DNA of 26,818 nucleotides from a virus, in the IMG/VR virus record IMGVR_UViG_3300035204_001280, positions 1 through 26,818 of that record; one strand, written 5' to 3'. This document shows positions 1 through 8,669 of this stretch, in pieces. The position numbers were made by a program, and so were the translations under genes. The notes under the pieces are model-generated. The model worked only from the letters and a program-made list of their open reading frames with translations, ran no database searches and was not told the DNA's origin. The number at the start of each line of letters is the position of its first letter. Within the stretch, counting starts at the first letter, position 1.

Positions 1-35
1 CCAGCTCCACCGCCTGAAAAGCTAAATGGTGACAT
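1..35 (-). CDS. Start of a leftward gene cut by the window edge
   Basis: An ATG at 35-33 opens a frame reading MSPFSFSGGGAG before running off the left edge. It lies 2 nt after the stop of the 107-residue gene, so it is probably the next gene of the tail operon. The Gly/Ser-rich start fits a tail-fibre or virion protein, but 11 codons cannot prove a function. It might be the 5' part of the gene that enters at the right edge (see findings). Confidence 0.5.
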   Translation of the reverse strand, partial: MSPFSFSGGGA

Positions 36-37
36 GC

Positions 38-361
38 TTAGTCCCTGGTCCCGATCTGGATACTGAAGTTAGTGCTCGCGGTGCCGCTTGCTACCCAGAT
101 AGAGTGTTCGCCCTGAGCCTTGGCGATATCGTGATAATAAAGGCTATTGGCCGGAATGGTCATATAGTGCTCAGTGCTGATCACGGTCGCATCCGTCCCG
201 CCCTGTGTGATCACCTTGCCGGCGTTGGTCTCGAAAATGATCTGCACCTGGGTAGCAGCAGCAGGGATCATCACCTCCTGCATGGTGTCTGGGGTCGCGC
301 TCAACGCTGCCCGATGGGTATGGGGAAAACTATTCGTAGATGAAAGGTCAATAGCGGCCAT
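38..361 (-). CDS. Small virion-associated protein, unknown function
   Basis: The 107-residue protein has no signal peptide or membrane segment. It is rich in Thr, Ala and Ile with alternating hydrophobic residues (AATQVQIIFETNAG, HYMTIPANSLYYH), which suggests an all-beta fold such as a small fibre or decoration protein. It follows the 546-residue tail protein with a 9-nt gap and precedes another gene by 2 nt, so it belongs to the tail operon. AGGAT upstream of the ATG is a plausible ribosome site. I do not recognise the family; the virion role is inferred from position and composition. Confidence 0.6.
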   Translation of the reverse strand: MAAIDLSSTNSFPHTHRAALSATPDTMQEVMIPAAATQVQIIFETNAGKVITQGGTDATVISTEHYMTIPANSLYYHDIAKAQGEHSIWVASGTASTNFSIQIGTRD

Positions 362-370
362 GGCGTGATC

Positions 371-2011
371 CTATGTGGCGGTTTCTCGGGAGTCTCGGGG
401 CAAATCTTCTAACCAGCTCAGCCTAAAGCCTATCAGATCGGCGTCGGCCCATTCTATAGCCTGCACGATCGCTGCCTGGTCTTCTATGTGTAGATCGGAG
501 TCGGTTAGCCGAATCACGTTCCCAGCTCGGAGCCAGCCCCAATCGATCGGGGCGACGTACTCGACGGAGTAGATCGGGAAGCCGTAGATCCGAGACCAGA
601 AATTCAGGATCTGAAAAGCAGAGGCCGCGCGATAGAGCAGCACCGAAGATTCTTCAAGCTCTCGCACGCCGTAGCGGCTTTTACTGATCCGGGCGTATAC
701 GTTTTCGTCTGTGCCCGGATCGCTCGCGTCCCGCACAGCGTCGAGGATCGAGTACTCTTGGATCGTGCCCGTGGCGATGTTCTTAGAGTGCGAGATCTTA
801 AAGCGCGTAATCGGGTCGCCGTCGAGAAATTCGGTGCTCATACCCGAGGTGCGCTCCCATTGGTCCCGAGCTGCGTCCACCTCTGCCACCGCATCCGACC
901 GGCGCATGTCACGATCCCAGACGATCGGGTAGACGCCAGATCCTGAGATTCCGAGCGAGGCCGGCAAGAACTTTAGAAGATTCGACTTCAACCAGTCCCA
1001 CACCTTTACCGGCTCTTCGATCATGAAGTCTAAGCGGATCTCGTTCAGCGCTGGGATCGCAGCTTCAAGCCGGCCGGAGTCGGTAGGAACCTGGCCGCTA
1101 TACTCCAGCATGTAGCGGAGCACGTCTCCCGCCCCGTGCATGTGCGTCGTGTGCTCTTGGTTCGGGATGCCGCCGCCGGTCTCCCACATGATCACGTAGT
1201 CGTCATCGCCATCTAAGACCATAGAGTGGCCCGAGGTCGGCACGTCGATAAGCGACACGGTGCGCCCGAGGCCGTCCGTCGATGTATAGACGCTGTAAGG
1301 CCCTGCGGAATCGCTCACGCTCGCCTTGTTCGTGATCTTGACCGTTGCCGGTAGGCTGCACTCATGGCCGGCCACAAGGAATTTCCGCGGACTTGACGAT
1401 GTGTCAACGTACAGCGCCGGACTTCCCCAAGTGTCAAAGGTGGTCGTATCCTTGACGCCGGGCTGTCCGAACACCTGCGGATAGGCTCGACCGTAGGCCG
1501 CATCGCCATAGTCTGGCCACGTCGTAACGTTCACGCGCTCTACCATGCGCGGAATCGTGGCTCGGTCGTCGAAGGGATTAGTTCGGAGCGAAAACCGCAA
1601 TTCCTCGAACGCGGAGCCAAACTCGGGATTTCGAATGCGGACATTTCGGAAGATCGGTCGGCGATCTCTGAAGTCCTCGCCCTCGGCGATCTGGCTTAGG
1701 CTTGCGGTCGTGGTCGTGAGGTCGAAGCCCTGAGACACCAGCTCGGCAATATTGGTATTGGGGATGCACGCGATCGAGACTTGCCGGTTGGCCTCCCCAA
1801 TCGTCCAGAGATCGACCGAATCGGTAAAGGTGACCTCGGATAGCCCGCCCTCGAAGTGCAGCGTTCCGAACTTGGCCGACGGCACGTCGATAGCGTCCCG
1901 CGATAACAAGAGCGTCTTTCGCGAGCCTAAATGGATCTCCAAGAGCCACGCGAGGCGACCGCCTAAAAGGGACTCTCGCGAGTGCGTCGGGCTCGGAATG
2001 AAGAAAGCCAC
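371..2011 (-). CDS. Putative tail / baseplate structural protein
   Basis: The 546-residue protein begins with GTG at 2011, preceded by GAGG at good spacing, 2 nt after the stop of the upstream tail gene. No signal peptide, membrane segment or catalytic motif is visible. The N-terminal part (SRESLLGGRLAWLLEIHLGS, about 11-30) leads into a mixed alpha/beta body; the C-terminal part (about 480-540, including WGWLRAGNVIRLTDSDL) resembles the beta-rich ends of tail-tip proteins. It sits two genes after the tape measure, where siphophages keep distal-tail, hub or tip proteins. The tail role rests on position and size, and the exact hub or distal-tail identity is not established. It uses TTA for Leu at 1930-1928. 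Confidence 0.6.
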   Translation of the reverse strand: MAFFIPSPTHSRESLLGGRLAWLLEIHLGSRKTLLLSRDAIDVPSAKFGTLHFEGGLSEVTFTDSVDLWTIGEANRQVSIACIPNTNIAELVSQGFDLTTTTASLSQIAEGEDFRDRRPIFRNVRIRNPEFGSAFEELRFSLRTNPFDDRATIPRMVERVNVTTWPDYGDAAYGRAYPQVFGQPGVKDTTTFDTWGSPALYVDTSSSPRKFLVAGHECSLPATVKITNKASVSDSAGPYSVYTSTDGLGRTVSLIDVPTSGHSMVLDGDDDYVIMWETGGGIPNQEHTTHMHGAGDVLRYMLEYSGQVPTDSGRLEAAIPALNEIRLDFMIEEPVKVWDWLKSNLLKFLPASLGISGSGVYPIVWDRDMRRSDAVAEVDAARDQWERTSGMSTEFLDGDPITRFKISHSKNIATGTIQEYSILDAVRDASDPGTDENVYARISKSRYGVRELEESSVLLYRAASAFQILNFWSRIYGFPIYSVEYVAPIDWGWLRAGNVIRLTDSDLHIEDQAAIVQAIEWADADLIGFRLSWLEDLPRDSRETAT

Positions 2012-2013
2012 GC

Positions 2014-5000
2014 TTAAACCTCTTCGTCAATCCGAACCGCTGAGGCCGTTACCACCTCGTCGGCCCACTCGTCGCCAAGCACGTTTTCGATCCTGAACCG
2101 GTCCGAAACGATCCGCCCATAAAGCATCCGATTAGGGTCAAGGATTAGCTCAGTCGTGGTCGAGCCGGTCGCTTGAGCCATCTTCGGAACGTAGACAACC
2201 GGCGTAACGGGACCGTCAAGCGAGCCAATCAAACCCTCCATGAGAAAGGCCGTATCCGCCGTCGTGGCCGCCGGGTCATACGCCGAAGCGTCCTTGGCCT
2301 TGAGATAGTCCGGCGCTGGGCTCGCCTCTTGCATCTGTGTAAGGTCCACGGAGTCTGCCCATGCAAACTCAACCGAACGCCGAGCACGGCCAAGCCTGGT
2401 AGCCCTACGGGTGCCGCCTCGCTGCGTCTGTAGGTCGGCATTAGTCGAGAGCTGGCGAATGTGGCCGCGGCTGTACTGGCGCCCGAATACGGCGACGTGT
2501 CCGAGGATCAGGCTTCCGATCTCCCAGTAGCCGTCAAAGGTGCCGTTGAGCGTCGAGGATCCCGGCATAGTCGTCGGGATCTTCAGCCGGAACCGCTGAT
2601 ATGTGTTCGTGTTGCTGATATGGACCAGCGCTAAAACGTTCTGCGCCCAGATCTCGCCGTCGCCGCTCGCAGGCATGGACGAAACGTCTCCGTCAAGCCG
2701 GAGGATCGGCCGCTTGCTAAACGCCGAGCCGATCGCGTTTGTAAACACGCCTTCGCTATTCGAGAGGATCGGGAAGGGGTCAGGGTCGGCGCCGCCGGCC
2801 GCAGGATTAAAGACGAAGTGCGACCCTGCAAGACTGTTGTACGTGTGGAAATGCGGGCTAACGTGCGTCGTCTGGGCTGTGTCAGCCGTGACCGTGTTTC
2901 CGTTGCGGACGTAGTGAACTTCGGTCCGTGTGTCGATCTCGACCAGATCTTGCCACGTCCCATTGTGATCGTAGCCCTGCAAGACGCAGTGCCGGAAATT
3001 GATATTTCCGAGGTACAGCCCTAAGACGGCTCCGGGCGTTCTCGCTGCGGCGTTATCGTCCACATCCCAGCGAATCAACAGCTCGGTGTCTGTGGCCGTG
3101 CTTCGCCAAGTCTTGTAGGGGCTTGCGGCGATCTCGTGGTGCACATTCTCGATCCCGTAATCGTAGCGGGTTTGAATTTTCCACAGATCCCCGTGCGCCG
3201 TCGGGCCGTCCTTGGCTGCGATCTTTACGCCGTCGTCGACATACAGCGCATTTCCAGAGAAATACCGCGGCCCGAGGTCGTCCGGCGAAGTGAAGTCGAT
3301 CCAGTCGTTTACCTGCGGCACAGCGCACACCGGGCCGAAATCGTCGTTGTGTGCTCCGGCCTGCACGTAGTACCAGCGCGAAATATTCTGGACCGACCCG
3401 CCGCCCAATGCCAAGTGGCCGAATCGGATCTCGCAATCTCTACCCGTGGCGGCCGCTTGGGATAGCTCAGACGATGCGCTTTCGTACATCTTGACCCAAA
3501 CGCGATCGGTATCGTTCGCCACGTAGTCTTGGGCGAATAGAGCCACCTTGCGATCGTATGTGACCATGCGGAACGCGGCCGGGTAGTCAAGGCCGACGCT
3601 TGCGAGCGTGCCGCTAAAGAGCTGAGACGATCCGTTATTGTCATAGATCGTTACGGTCCCGTCGTCCTTGAACCGGATCGAGAAGATCTCGCCCGCGCCG
3701 GGCCTGCCGACACGGAAGCGAATCGCGATCCCGTTGTTCACGACCGAGCCGCCCTTAGTTGCGTCTAAGGCCCATTCAGCATGGATCCGCATCTTGTGCG
3801 ATGTGGTCGACACGGTGTCGAGAACATTAGTCCGAGCAAGGTTCGAATCGTCGTAATAGCGCTCGCCTGTTGAGCTGGCGCCGTCTCCGGTCGTGATCTC
3901 AAGGTAGGGTTGATCGCTCGTATCGTCGGCCAGAGAGGCCGATTCGGTGCCGCTGTTAGTGAGCGTCCACGCATTCCCTACCGACTCCGGGTGGTTAAAC
4001 GGCGCCCAGTGCTCCCGGTAGTTTGCGCGGCGCTCAAGGCCGATAATCGCAGCATTCGATCCGAGAGTTAGCGTCGAATACCCGCCCATGTGGAGCGCAT
4101 ACGTACCTGTCTCCGTAAGCGGTGCGGCCTGGGAGTCTCCCGGCGTCGCCCCTGGGTCGGTCTCGTCGTAATTGCAGATCAGGACCAGCCGCCCGCGCTG
4201 CCATGTGGCCGCGATGTTTCGGGGGCGATCTCGAATGTGCAGGTTCCCAGAGTCGCCGAGGCCGTAATTAGCGGCCCAAAAACACCCGTCACCGTCTCCG
4301 AAATCGGTATCTGTGGCGCTGTTCCAATTCCCGCCGACCTCTTTCCATGTGTCGCCGCCGTCATAGCTCACGGTGATAGCTGCCGTTTGCCGATGTACAG
4401 CCGGCGCCAGATCGCCGATCCGCACGTAGCAAATGTATAGGTTCCCGCCGGGGTCCTTCGTAAGCGCCAGCTCGGCCCGATCGATAAAGTCGACTGTGCC
4501 CGCGGTGTTACGAGTGCCCGCGCCCTTGGCTCCGGTCACCTCTACGGCCGTTGCGCTGCTGAACTTCTGAAACGCGCTCCCGACCTTGCGGACTTCGACC
4601 GTTTGATCCGATGGGTCGTGAACGTAGGCAAGCACAAATTGACCGGAGCGCGTCGTTAGGTCGAACTGTGTTCCGCTTTGCGTTGCGGTCCCGTCCCAGA
4701 TCTCGATCTTATCGAATGAAGCGCCAAGGGAAGAACTGGCCCACTGGCCCAAGACACCCTTACCCGTGCGGCCGCCTGTGGTTTCGTTCTGAAGGATGGT
4801 CGACACAAGCAAGATCTGACCGTCCTTGTAGGCTGCCCGGAGCCGGCCGGGATTGTTAGCGCCGGTGCCTGCGGCGGTCGTTACCGTGTGGGCTGTCTTG
4901 AGCGCCAACGGCTGGAAAAGATCCCACGTAGCGCCGGCGTCTGTGCTTACAGAAACCCGGATCTGGTAATACTTGTTATCGGTCGTCGAGAACGAAAACA

Positions 5001-5643
5001 CCCAATAGAAGCAAAGGATCCGGCCGTCGGGAAGCTCTAAAAGCGCCGGCCCAGCATTGGGTGCTGTGGACGACCATTTATCAACGCGAGGCCCCGCAAT
5101 CTCGCCGCCCTCGTCTAAGTCGTCATCTTGCGCGATCGTGGCCTCTGTCCATGTGGCCGCCGTCGTGGTCTTGTGCCAGCAAAGAAGATCCCAAGGCTTT
5201 TCGACGCCTGCCGAGCTGGTAGGGTTCAGCCCGGCCGCAATCAATGTGCCGTTATCCGTGGTCAACACGTCGAAATTAGACGCGCGGTTAGTGCCCGCAG
5301 CCGGCGGATTCTTCAGAAGCTCAAGGCCCGTAAACGTCCAAGGCGGCTCCCATCCGCGATGTTTCAGGGTCGCCGTATCGGCGCCGTTGTACCACAAGAA
5401 CGCGCCGCCGTTGTTCTTGGCGTGGCCGCTATACTGGGTCTCAAGCCGGATATCGCCGCTGGCGCCCTGGTCTCCGCTGGTCTGCAAAACCATATCGGAA
5501 TCGACTGTGGGCTTTGGCACACCCGGACGCGGGCCGGACTCCGTGAGCGTCGATAGCGCCGGCTTAAAAGTATCCTTAAAGGTGACCCGCGGATCGGGGA
5601 TCAGTAGGCCGCGAAGCTCGCTCTTAGTGATCTCGTCGCCCAT
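2014..5643 (-). CDS. Large tail protein with Asp-box (BNR/sialidase-like) repeats
   Basis: At 1209 residues this is the largest gene in the window. Two clear Asp-box motifs (SxDxGxTW) are visible, STDAGATW at about 233-240 and SYDGGDTW at about 426-433, with a degenerate copy near 304-310. These are turns of sialidase/BNR-type beta-propellers. Around 560-760 the sequence looks like a laminin-G/concanavalin-like beta sandwich. Asp-boxes are structural rather than catalytic, and I do not see an arginine triad that would prove sialidase activity. Together with its place directly after the tape measure, this suggests a tail-tip or receptor-binding protein that touches surface glycans. The start at 5643 is preceded by GAGGG and lies 3 nt from the tape-measure stop. 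Confidence 0.7.
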   Translation of the reverse strand: MGDEITKSELRGLLIPDPRVTFKDTFKPALSTLTESGPRPGVPKPTVDSDMVLQTSGDQGASGDIRLETQYSGHAKNNGGAFLWYNGADTATLKHRGWEPPWTFTGLELLKNPPAAGTNRASNFDVLTTDNGTLIAAGLNPTSSAGVEKPWDLLCWHKTTTAATWTEATIAQDDDLDEGGEIAGPRVDKWSSTAPNAGPALLELPDGRILCFYWVFSFSTTDNKYYQIRVSVSTDAGATWDLFQPLALKTAHTVTTAAGTGANNPGRLRAAYKDGQILLVSTILQNETTGGRTGKGVLGQWASSSLGASFDKIEIWDGTATQSGTQFDLTTRSGQFVLAYVHDPSDQTVEVRKVGSAFQKFSSATAVEVTGAKGAGTRNTAGTVDFIDRAELALTKDPGGNLYICYVRIGDLAPAVHRQTAAITVSYDGGDTWKEVGGNWNSATDTDFGDGDGCFWAANYGLGDSGNLHIRDRPRNIAATWQRGRLVLICNYDETDPGATPGDSQAAPLTETGTYALHMGGYSTLTLGSNAAIIGLERRANYREHWAPFNHPESVGNAWTLTNSGTESASLADDTSDQPYLEITTGDGASSTGERYYDDSNLARTNVLDTVSTTSHKMRIHAEWALDATKGGSVVNNGIAIRFRVGRPGAGEIFSIRFKDDGTVTIYDNNGSSQLFSGTLASVGLDYPAAFRMVTYDRKVALFAQDYVANDTDRVWVKMYESASSELSQAAATGRDCEIRFGHLALGGGSVQNISRWYYVQAGAHNDDFGPVCAVPQVNDWIDFTSPDDLGPRYFSGNALYVDDGVKIAAKDGPTAHGDLWKIQTRYDYGIENVHHEIAASPYKTWRSTATDTELLIRWDVDDNAAARTPGAVLGLYLGNINFRHCVLQGYDHNGTWQDLVEIDTRTEVHYVRNGNTVTADTAQTTHVSPHFHTYNSLAGSHFVFNPAAGGADPDPFPILSNSEGVFTNAIGSAFSKRPILRLDGDVSSMPASGDGEIWAQNVLALVHISNTNTYQRFRLKIPTTMPGSSTLNGTFDGYWEIGSLILGHVAVFGRQYSRGHIRQLSTNADLQTQRGGTRRATRLGRARRSVEFAWADSVDLTQMQEASPAPDYLKAKDASAYDPAATTADTAFLMEGLIGSLDGPVTPVVYVPKMAQATGSTTTELILDPNRMLYGRIVSDRFRIENVLGDEWADEVVTASAVRIDEEV

Positions 5644-5646
5644 GGT

Positions 5647-7575
5647 CTACCCTCTGTGCCCAGTGTTCCGGCCTCTGTTCAGCTCTTCGGAGATTGGCCC
5701 ACCCATGCGCACATTATCGCGAATGAACCGCGAGAACATGCGGTGTTCATACTGGAAGACCACCGGCCGATCGCGTCCAGATTCGCTCATACCGGCGTTT
5801 GCGCGTTCGATACGGTCTCGGCCCATGATCTCCGCCCCAAGTGGCGTAGAGACGGCCTCGCCGGCCCGCAAGCGAGCATTAAGCTCGCGACGCTCACTCG
5901 GCGGCTTAACGAACCCTGTTCCGGTGTGAAATGACGGCTTTTGGGCTGCGACCATGGCGAGCGAGGCGCCAGACTGCGCGATAACGCTCGCGGCCTTTAT
6001 GGCGTCAACCGGAGGCGGTAGCGTCGCCGCTGTCATGAGACCTTCGGCGGTGCTTAGGCCAATCTCGGCGACCGTGAGACCCTTAGAGATCCTGAACAGG
6101 CTTAGCGCCGCTCCCTTGTTCATGTCGCCGACGTTCTGCGAGAGTGCCTCGAAGAGCTGAGCGGAGCTACCCGCAAGCTCTGCGGACGCCGCGAGCCGGG
6201 CGGCCTTTTCCTCTTGAATGCGCGCAAGCTCTTGATTGTGGTTCTCTTCAGCCCGTGCCCAGGCGGCCTCGTTTTCTTCTTGAAAGCGGCGCATGTTCTC
6301 GGAGCGGAGATCGGCAAGCTCCCGCTCGCGGTTCTTCTCTAGCTCCGCCTGCGCCTCTGCCACCGCGATCTGTACCTTCTGATTCTCTACATGCTCGCCG
6401 GCGATCGTCTTGAGGGCGGTGATCTGGTCTTGATAGACGGCCCGGATCTTCTCCTCACCTTCGAGGCCGGAGATCTGAGCGCTTCGGCGGATCTTCTCCA
6501 GACCCGCCAACGCGGCCGCTTGCGCCTTAATGGCGGCTAAGCGCTCCCGCTCTGCCTGGGCCGCTTCCGCTGCTGCCTTCCCGCGACCACCGCCACCGCC
6601 GCCGCTGTCTTTCTTAGACTCGCGCTCCCGAATGGCGGCGATCTCTAAGATCTGGCCTTTAAGCTTTTCCTCTTCGCCGCGTAGGCGGGTGATCACTGTG
6701 CGCGACTTGTCCCGTCGGGCAATCTGGACATTTAGGGCGGCCGTCGCCTTTTCTACCGCCTCGCGGTGTGCGAGATCTGCGGCGCTGCCCTCTCCGGCGA
6801 GTATGTTTCGATCGGCCTCAACCGCGGCGAGGTGTTCCGTCGCAGCCGCCACGCGCGTCTGGGCCGCTGCCAATAGCTTAGCCGCTTCGAGCTTCGGCTT
6901 TTGAAACTCCGCCGCCGCCCGTTCGCGTGCGTTCAGCTCGACTAATTGCTGTTGATCCGCTTCGCCCTTCGCGACGGCAAGCTCTAAGGCTATGCGCGCC
7001 TTAGTCGTCTCAAGCCTGCCGAACACCTGCGACATGCGCGCGGCCTGGGCTGCGGCTGCCCGCATCCGGTCTTCCGCCTCTTCGAGATCGTCGGAGAACT
7101 TCTTAAAGGCCAACGCTCCGGCGCCTACCGCTACGGCTACCGGGCCGAGAATGCCGATCAGGCTTGGGCCTGTGCGCGCGACGGCCTCTAAGCCTCCCGC
7201 CGCATCCCCGAGGGATTGCGCGGCCTCTGCGGCCTCTGGGGACACGATAGCGAGCGCACCAGCGAGGCCGGACATAATCGAAGAGGTCTCGCCCGCGCTG
7301 CCTTCTACGCTTTCGAGGTTTCCGGCGAGGTCTCGCGCGCTCTTGCCTGTGCCTTTGAATTCCTGGCCGGCCTTTTTGGCCTTAGACCCAAGCTCGGGCA
7401 TCTTGCCGGCGGCGCCCTTGGCGGAGTCTCCGATCTTGTCCAAGCCGCGGCTAAGATCGTTCGCGGCTCCCTGTGTAGCGTCTGCGACGTTCGACAGGTT
7501 CTTGTCTATCTTCTGTAGTTCGCTGTTGAGCTGGCGAGTGTCAGCGGTGAATTTAATTTCTACGTCGCCGGCCAT
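5647..7575 (-). CDS. Tail tape measure protein
   Basis: The 642-residue protein opens with MAGDVEIKFTADTRQLNSEL, a start typical of tape measures (beta strand, then 'tadt..l...l'). A hydrophobic Ala/Gly region at about 105-165 precedes long charged, Ala-rich helices predicted to form coiled coils (about 170-450), interrupted by a Gly-rich hinge (SGGGGGGRG near 325). This is the usual makeup of the ruler that sets tail length and is expelled on DNA entry. Neighbours agree: tail chaperones lie upstream and the large tail-tip gene downstream. It is short for the family; at about 1.5 angstrom per residue it would give a tail near 95 nm. GGAG precedes the ATG. Confidence 0.9.
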   Translation of the reverse strand: MAGDVEIKFTADTRQLNSELQKIDKNLSNVADATQGAANDLSRGLDKIGDSAKGAAGKMPELGSKAKKAGQEFKGTGKSARDLAGNLESVEGSAGETSSIMSGLAGALAIVSPEAAEAAQSLGDAAGGLEAVARTGPSLIGILGPVAVAVGAGALAFKKFSDDLEEAEDRMRAAAAQAARMSQVFGRLETTKARIALELAVAKGEADQQQLVELNARERAAAEFQKPKLEAAKLLAAAQTRVAAATEHLAAVEADRNILAGEGSAADLAHREAVEKATAALNVQIARRDKSRTVITRLRGEEEKLKGQILEIAAIRERESKKDSGGGGGGRGKAAAEAAQAERERLAAIKAQAAALAGLEKIRRSAQISGLEGEEKIRAVYQDQITALKTIAGEHVENQKVQIAVAEAQAELEKNRERELADLRSENMRRFQEENEAAWARAEENHNQELARIQEEKAARLAASAELAGSSAQLFEALSQNVGDMNKGAALSLFRISKGLTVAEIGLSTAEGLMTAATLPPPVDAIKAASVIAQSGASLAMVAAQKPSFHTGTGFVKPPSERRELNARLRAGEAVSTPLGAEIMGRDRIERANAGMSESGRDRPVVFQYEHRMFSRFIRDNVRMGGPISEELNRGRNTGHRG

Positions 7576-7578
7576 GCT

Positions 7579-7785
7579 CTACGCTCCTCGGGTGCCTCTT
7601 GCGGCTGCCCTTGTTCGCATCTTATCGAATCGGGCGCGCTTTGCGGCGCGATACCGCCTCTCACGCTCTTTGGGGTCTTCGTGCTCTATGCGATAGTCCG
7701 CGAATAGACGGACCTGATCAGCCTTCGGCAATGTCGCAAACCAGCCGGGGTACTTCGCCCAATCCCGCTCGATCCGAAGGATCAT
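7579..7785 (-). CDS. Tail assembly chaperone, downstream ORF
   Basis: This 68-residue basic protein begins at an ATG that overlaps the stop of the preceding ORF (ATGA, 7785-7782). It has the short 'W..YPGW...LP..DQVRLFADYR' pattern seen in second ORFs of tail chaperone pairs, followed by a very basic tail. The frame stays open upstream past 7869, so it could also be made as a C-terminal extension of the upstream ORF by a -1 shift at the T-run at 7818-7814; that fusion would be about 196 residues. There is no good Shine-Dalgarno within 5-10 nt of the ATG. Position just before the tape measure supports the role, which is chaperoning the tape measure and tail tube during assembly. Confidence 0.75.
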   Translation of the reverse strand: MILRIERDWAKYPGWFATLPKADQVRLFADYRIEHEDPKERERRYRAAKRARFDKMRTRAAARGTRGA

Positions 7786-8168
7786 CCGGTCAACCGTGCC
7801 GACTCCCCTTCGGAAAAATCCTCGGCTTCGGTTACCTCGGCCTCTGTCGGGATGTGCCCAAAGAGCCATTCGACCAGCTCTCGCCCGGCCGGGTAGACCA
7901 GCGCGGGCGATATGTCCTTTGAGTAGAGCCAGTCGATAACCGCTCCGCCATATGCAACAGGCTCGGCGGCTTCGACTGAATACCTCGGAGGCCCCTTGGG
8001 CTGAACGTCATAGTCCCAGCAAATGCCGACCGCGGCGCCGCACAGTCGCGCCAATTTGGCACGGCTCGCCGTATCGGTCCATTCGGCGCAAAGATCGTTA
8101 ATCGCAGCGAAGGACCGCGGCTTAGCCACCGCCACTTCGCCGAGCTTCCCCAAGTCGATCTTATCCAT
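7782..8168 (-). CDS. Tail assembly chaperone, upstream ORF
   Basis: The 128-residue acidic protein (start MDKIDLGKLGEVAVAKPRSF) sits between tail tube and tape measure, where long-tailed phages encode the first tail assembly chaperone. It contains no membrane segment or catalytic motif. The region around 40-110 is mostly helical and the C-terminus (TEAEVTEAEDFSEGE) is strongly acidic. Its end overlaps the next ORF as ATGA and contains the only good candidate slip site. The call rests mainly on synteny and on the overlapping second ORF; sequence identity with known families is weak by eye. Confidence 0.75.
   Translation of the reverse strand: MDKIDLGKLGEVAVAKPRSFAAINDLCAEWTDTASRAKLARLCGAAVGICWDYDVQPKGPPRYSVEAAEPVAYGGAVIDWLYSKDISPALVYPAGRELVEWLFGHIPTEAEVTEAEDFSEGESARLTG
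7812..7820 (-). promoter_or_regulatory. Candidate -1 frameshift site in the tail chaperone pair
   Basis: On the minus strand the upstream ORF reads GAT TTT TCC. A run of five T lets the Phe tRNA on TTT step back onto TTT and continue TTC CGA AGG in the downstream ORF frame, which is open here. It is not a canonical X-XXY-YYZ heptamer, because the A-site codon TCC cannot re-pair fully with TTC. Programmed frameshifting is well known at this genomic position in other phages; here it is inference. Confidence 0.35.
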
Positions 8169-8174
8169 GCTGGC

Positions 8175-8669
8175 TTATGCCTCGGCCCGCGTCACTGTTC
8201 CGTAGCACTCGCCGGAAACGGTGATCTTGTTTCCGTCCTTGGCCTCGGCGAACTCCCAGACGAGATGACACTTAGTCATAGTGACCGTGTGATCTCCGGC
8301 GTCGCCGTGGTCCGTCCCTTCGGCCGAGAATGCCACATCGATCAGGAACTGTTCGAAGCCGGTTCCGCCGGTGCTTGTCCAGCTCGAAGCGCCGTTGGTC
8401 TGCTCGATCACGTCAATGATCGTAGTATCGGCGGAGTCGATGAAATCGCGCATGTAGACCGAAAACGAGAACGTCGGAACCGGATCGTCTCCCTTACGAA
8501 GGCCGGCAATCACGCCCCTGTCGCGTAGAACGACGCGCTCGGCCTTCTCAGGCGATACGGAAAAGTCGCCCTCTTCATATTCGACGGTATGAGTCAGCGG
8601 CGTTCCAGCGCCATCCGACAGGGTGATCAGGCCATCGCGGGCCACCTTTACAACTGTTGAGCGGGCCAC
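8175..8669 (-). CDS. Major tail tube protein
   Basis: The 164-residue protein is beta-rich (KVARDGLITLSDGAGTPLTH, VPTFSFSVYMRDF, KITVSGECYG) and resembles tail tube proteins that form stacked hexameric rings of the siphophage tail. Its length is normal for the family. It starts with GTG at 8669, adjacent to the TAA of the upstream gene, with GGAGG as ribosome site. It is followed by the chaperone pair and the tape measure, the standard order. No immunoglobulin-like C-terminal extension is visible. Fold-level recognition is by eye; synteny makes the call fairly secure. Confidence 0.8.
   Translation of the reverse strand: MARSTVVKVARDGLITLSDGAGTPLTHTVEYEEGDFSVSPEKAERVVLRDRGVIAGLRKGDDPVPTFSFSVYMRDFIDSADTTIIDVIEQTNGASSWTSTGGTGFEQFLIDVAFSAEGTDHGDAGDHTVTMTKCHLVWEFAEAKDGNKITVSGECYGTVTRAEA

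Noticed and set aside
5057-5929. 290-residue open frame on the plus strand
   Set aside because: It lies opposite the large tail gene and tape measure, spans their junction, and has no ribosome site; it is an antisense frame caused by GC-rich codon structure.
7579-7869. Longer 96-residue version of the downstream chaperone ORF starting at 7869
   Set aside because: That ATG lies deep inside the upstream ORF and has no ribosome site. The ATGA start or a frameshift explains the region better.
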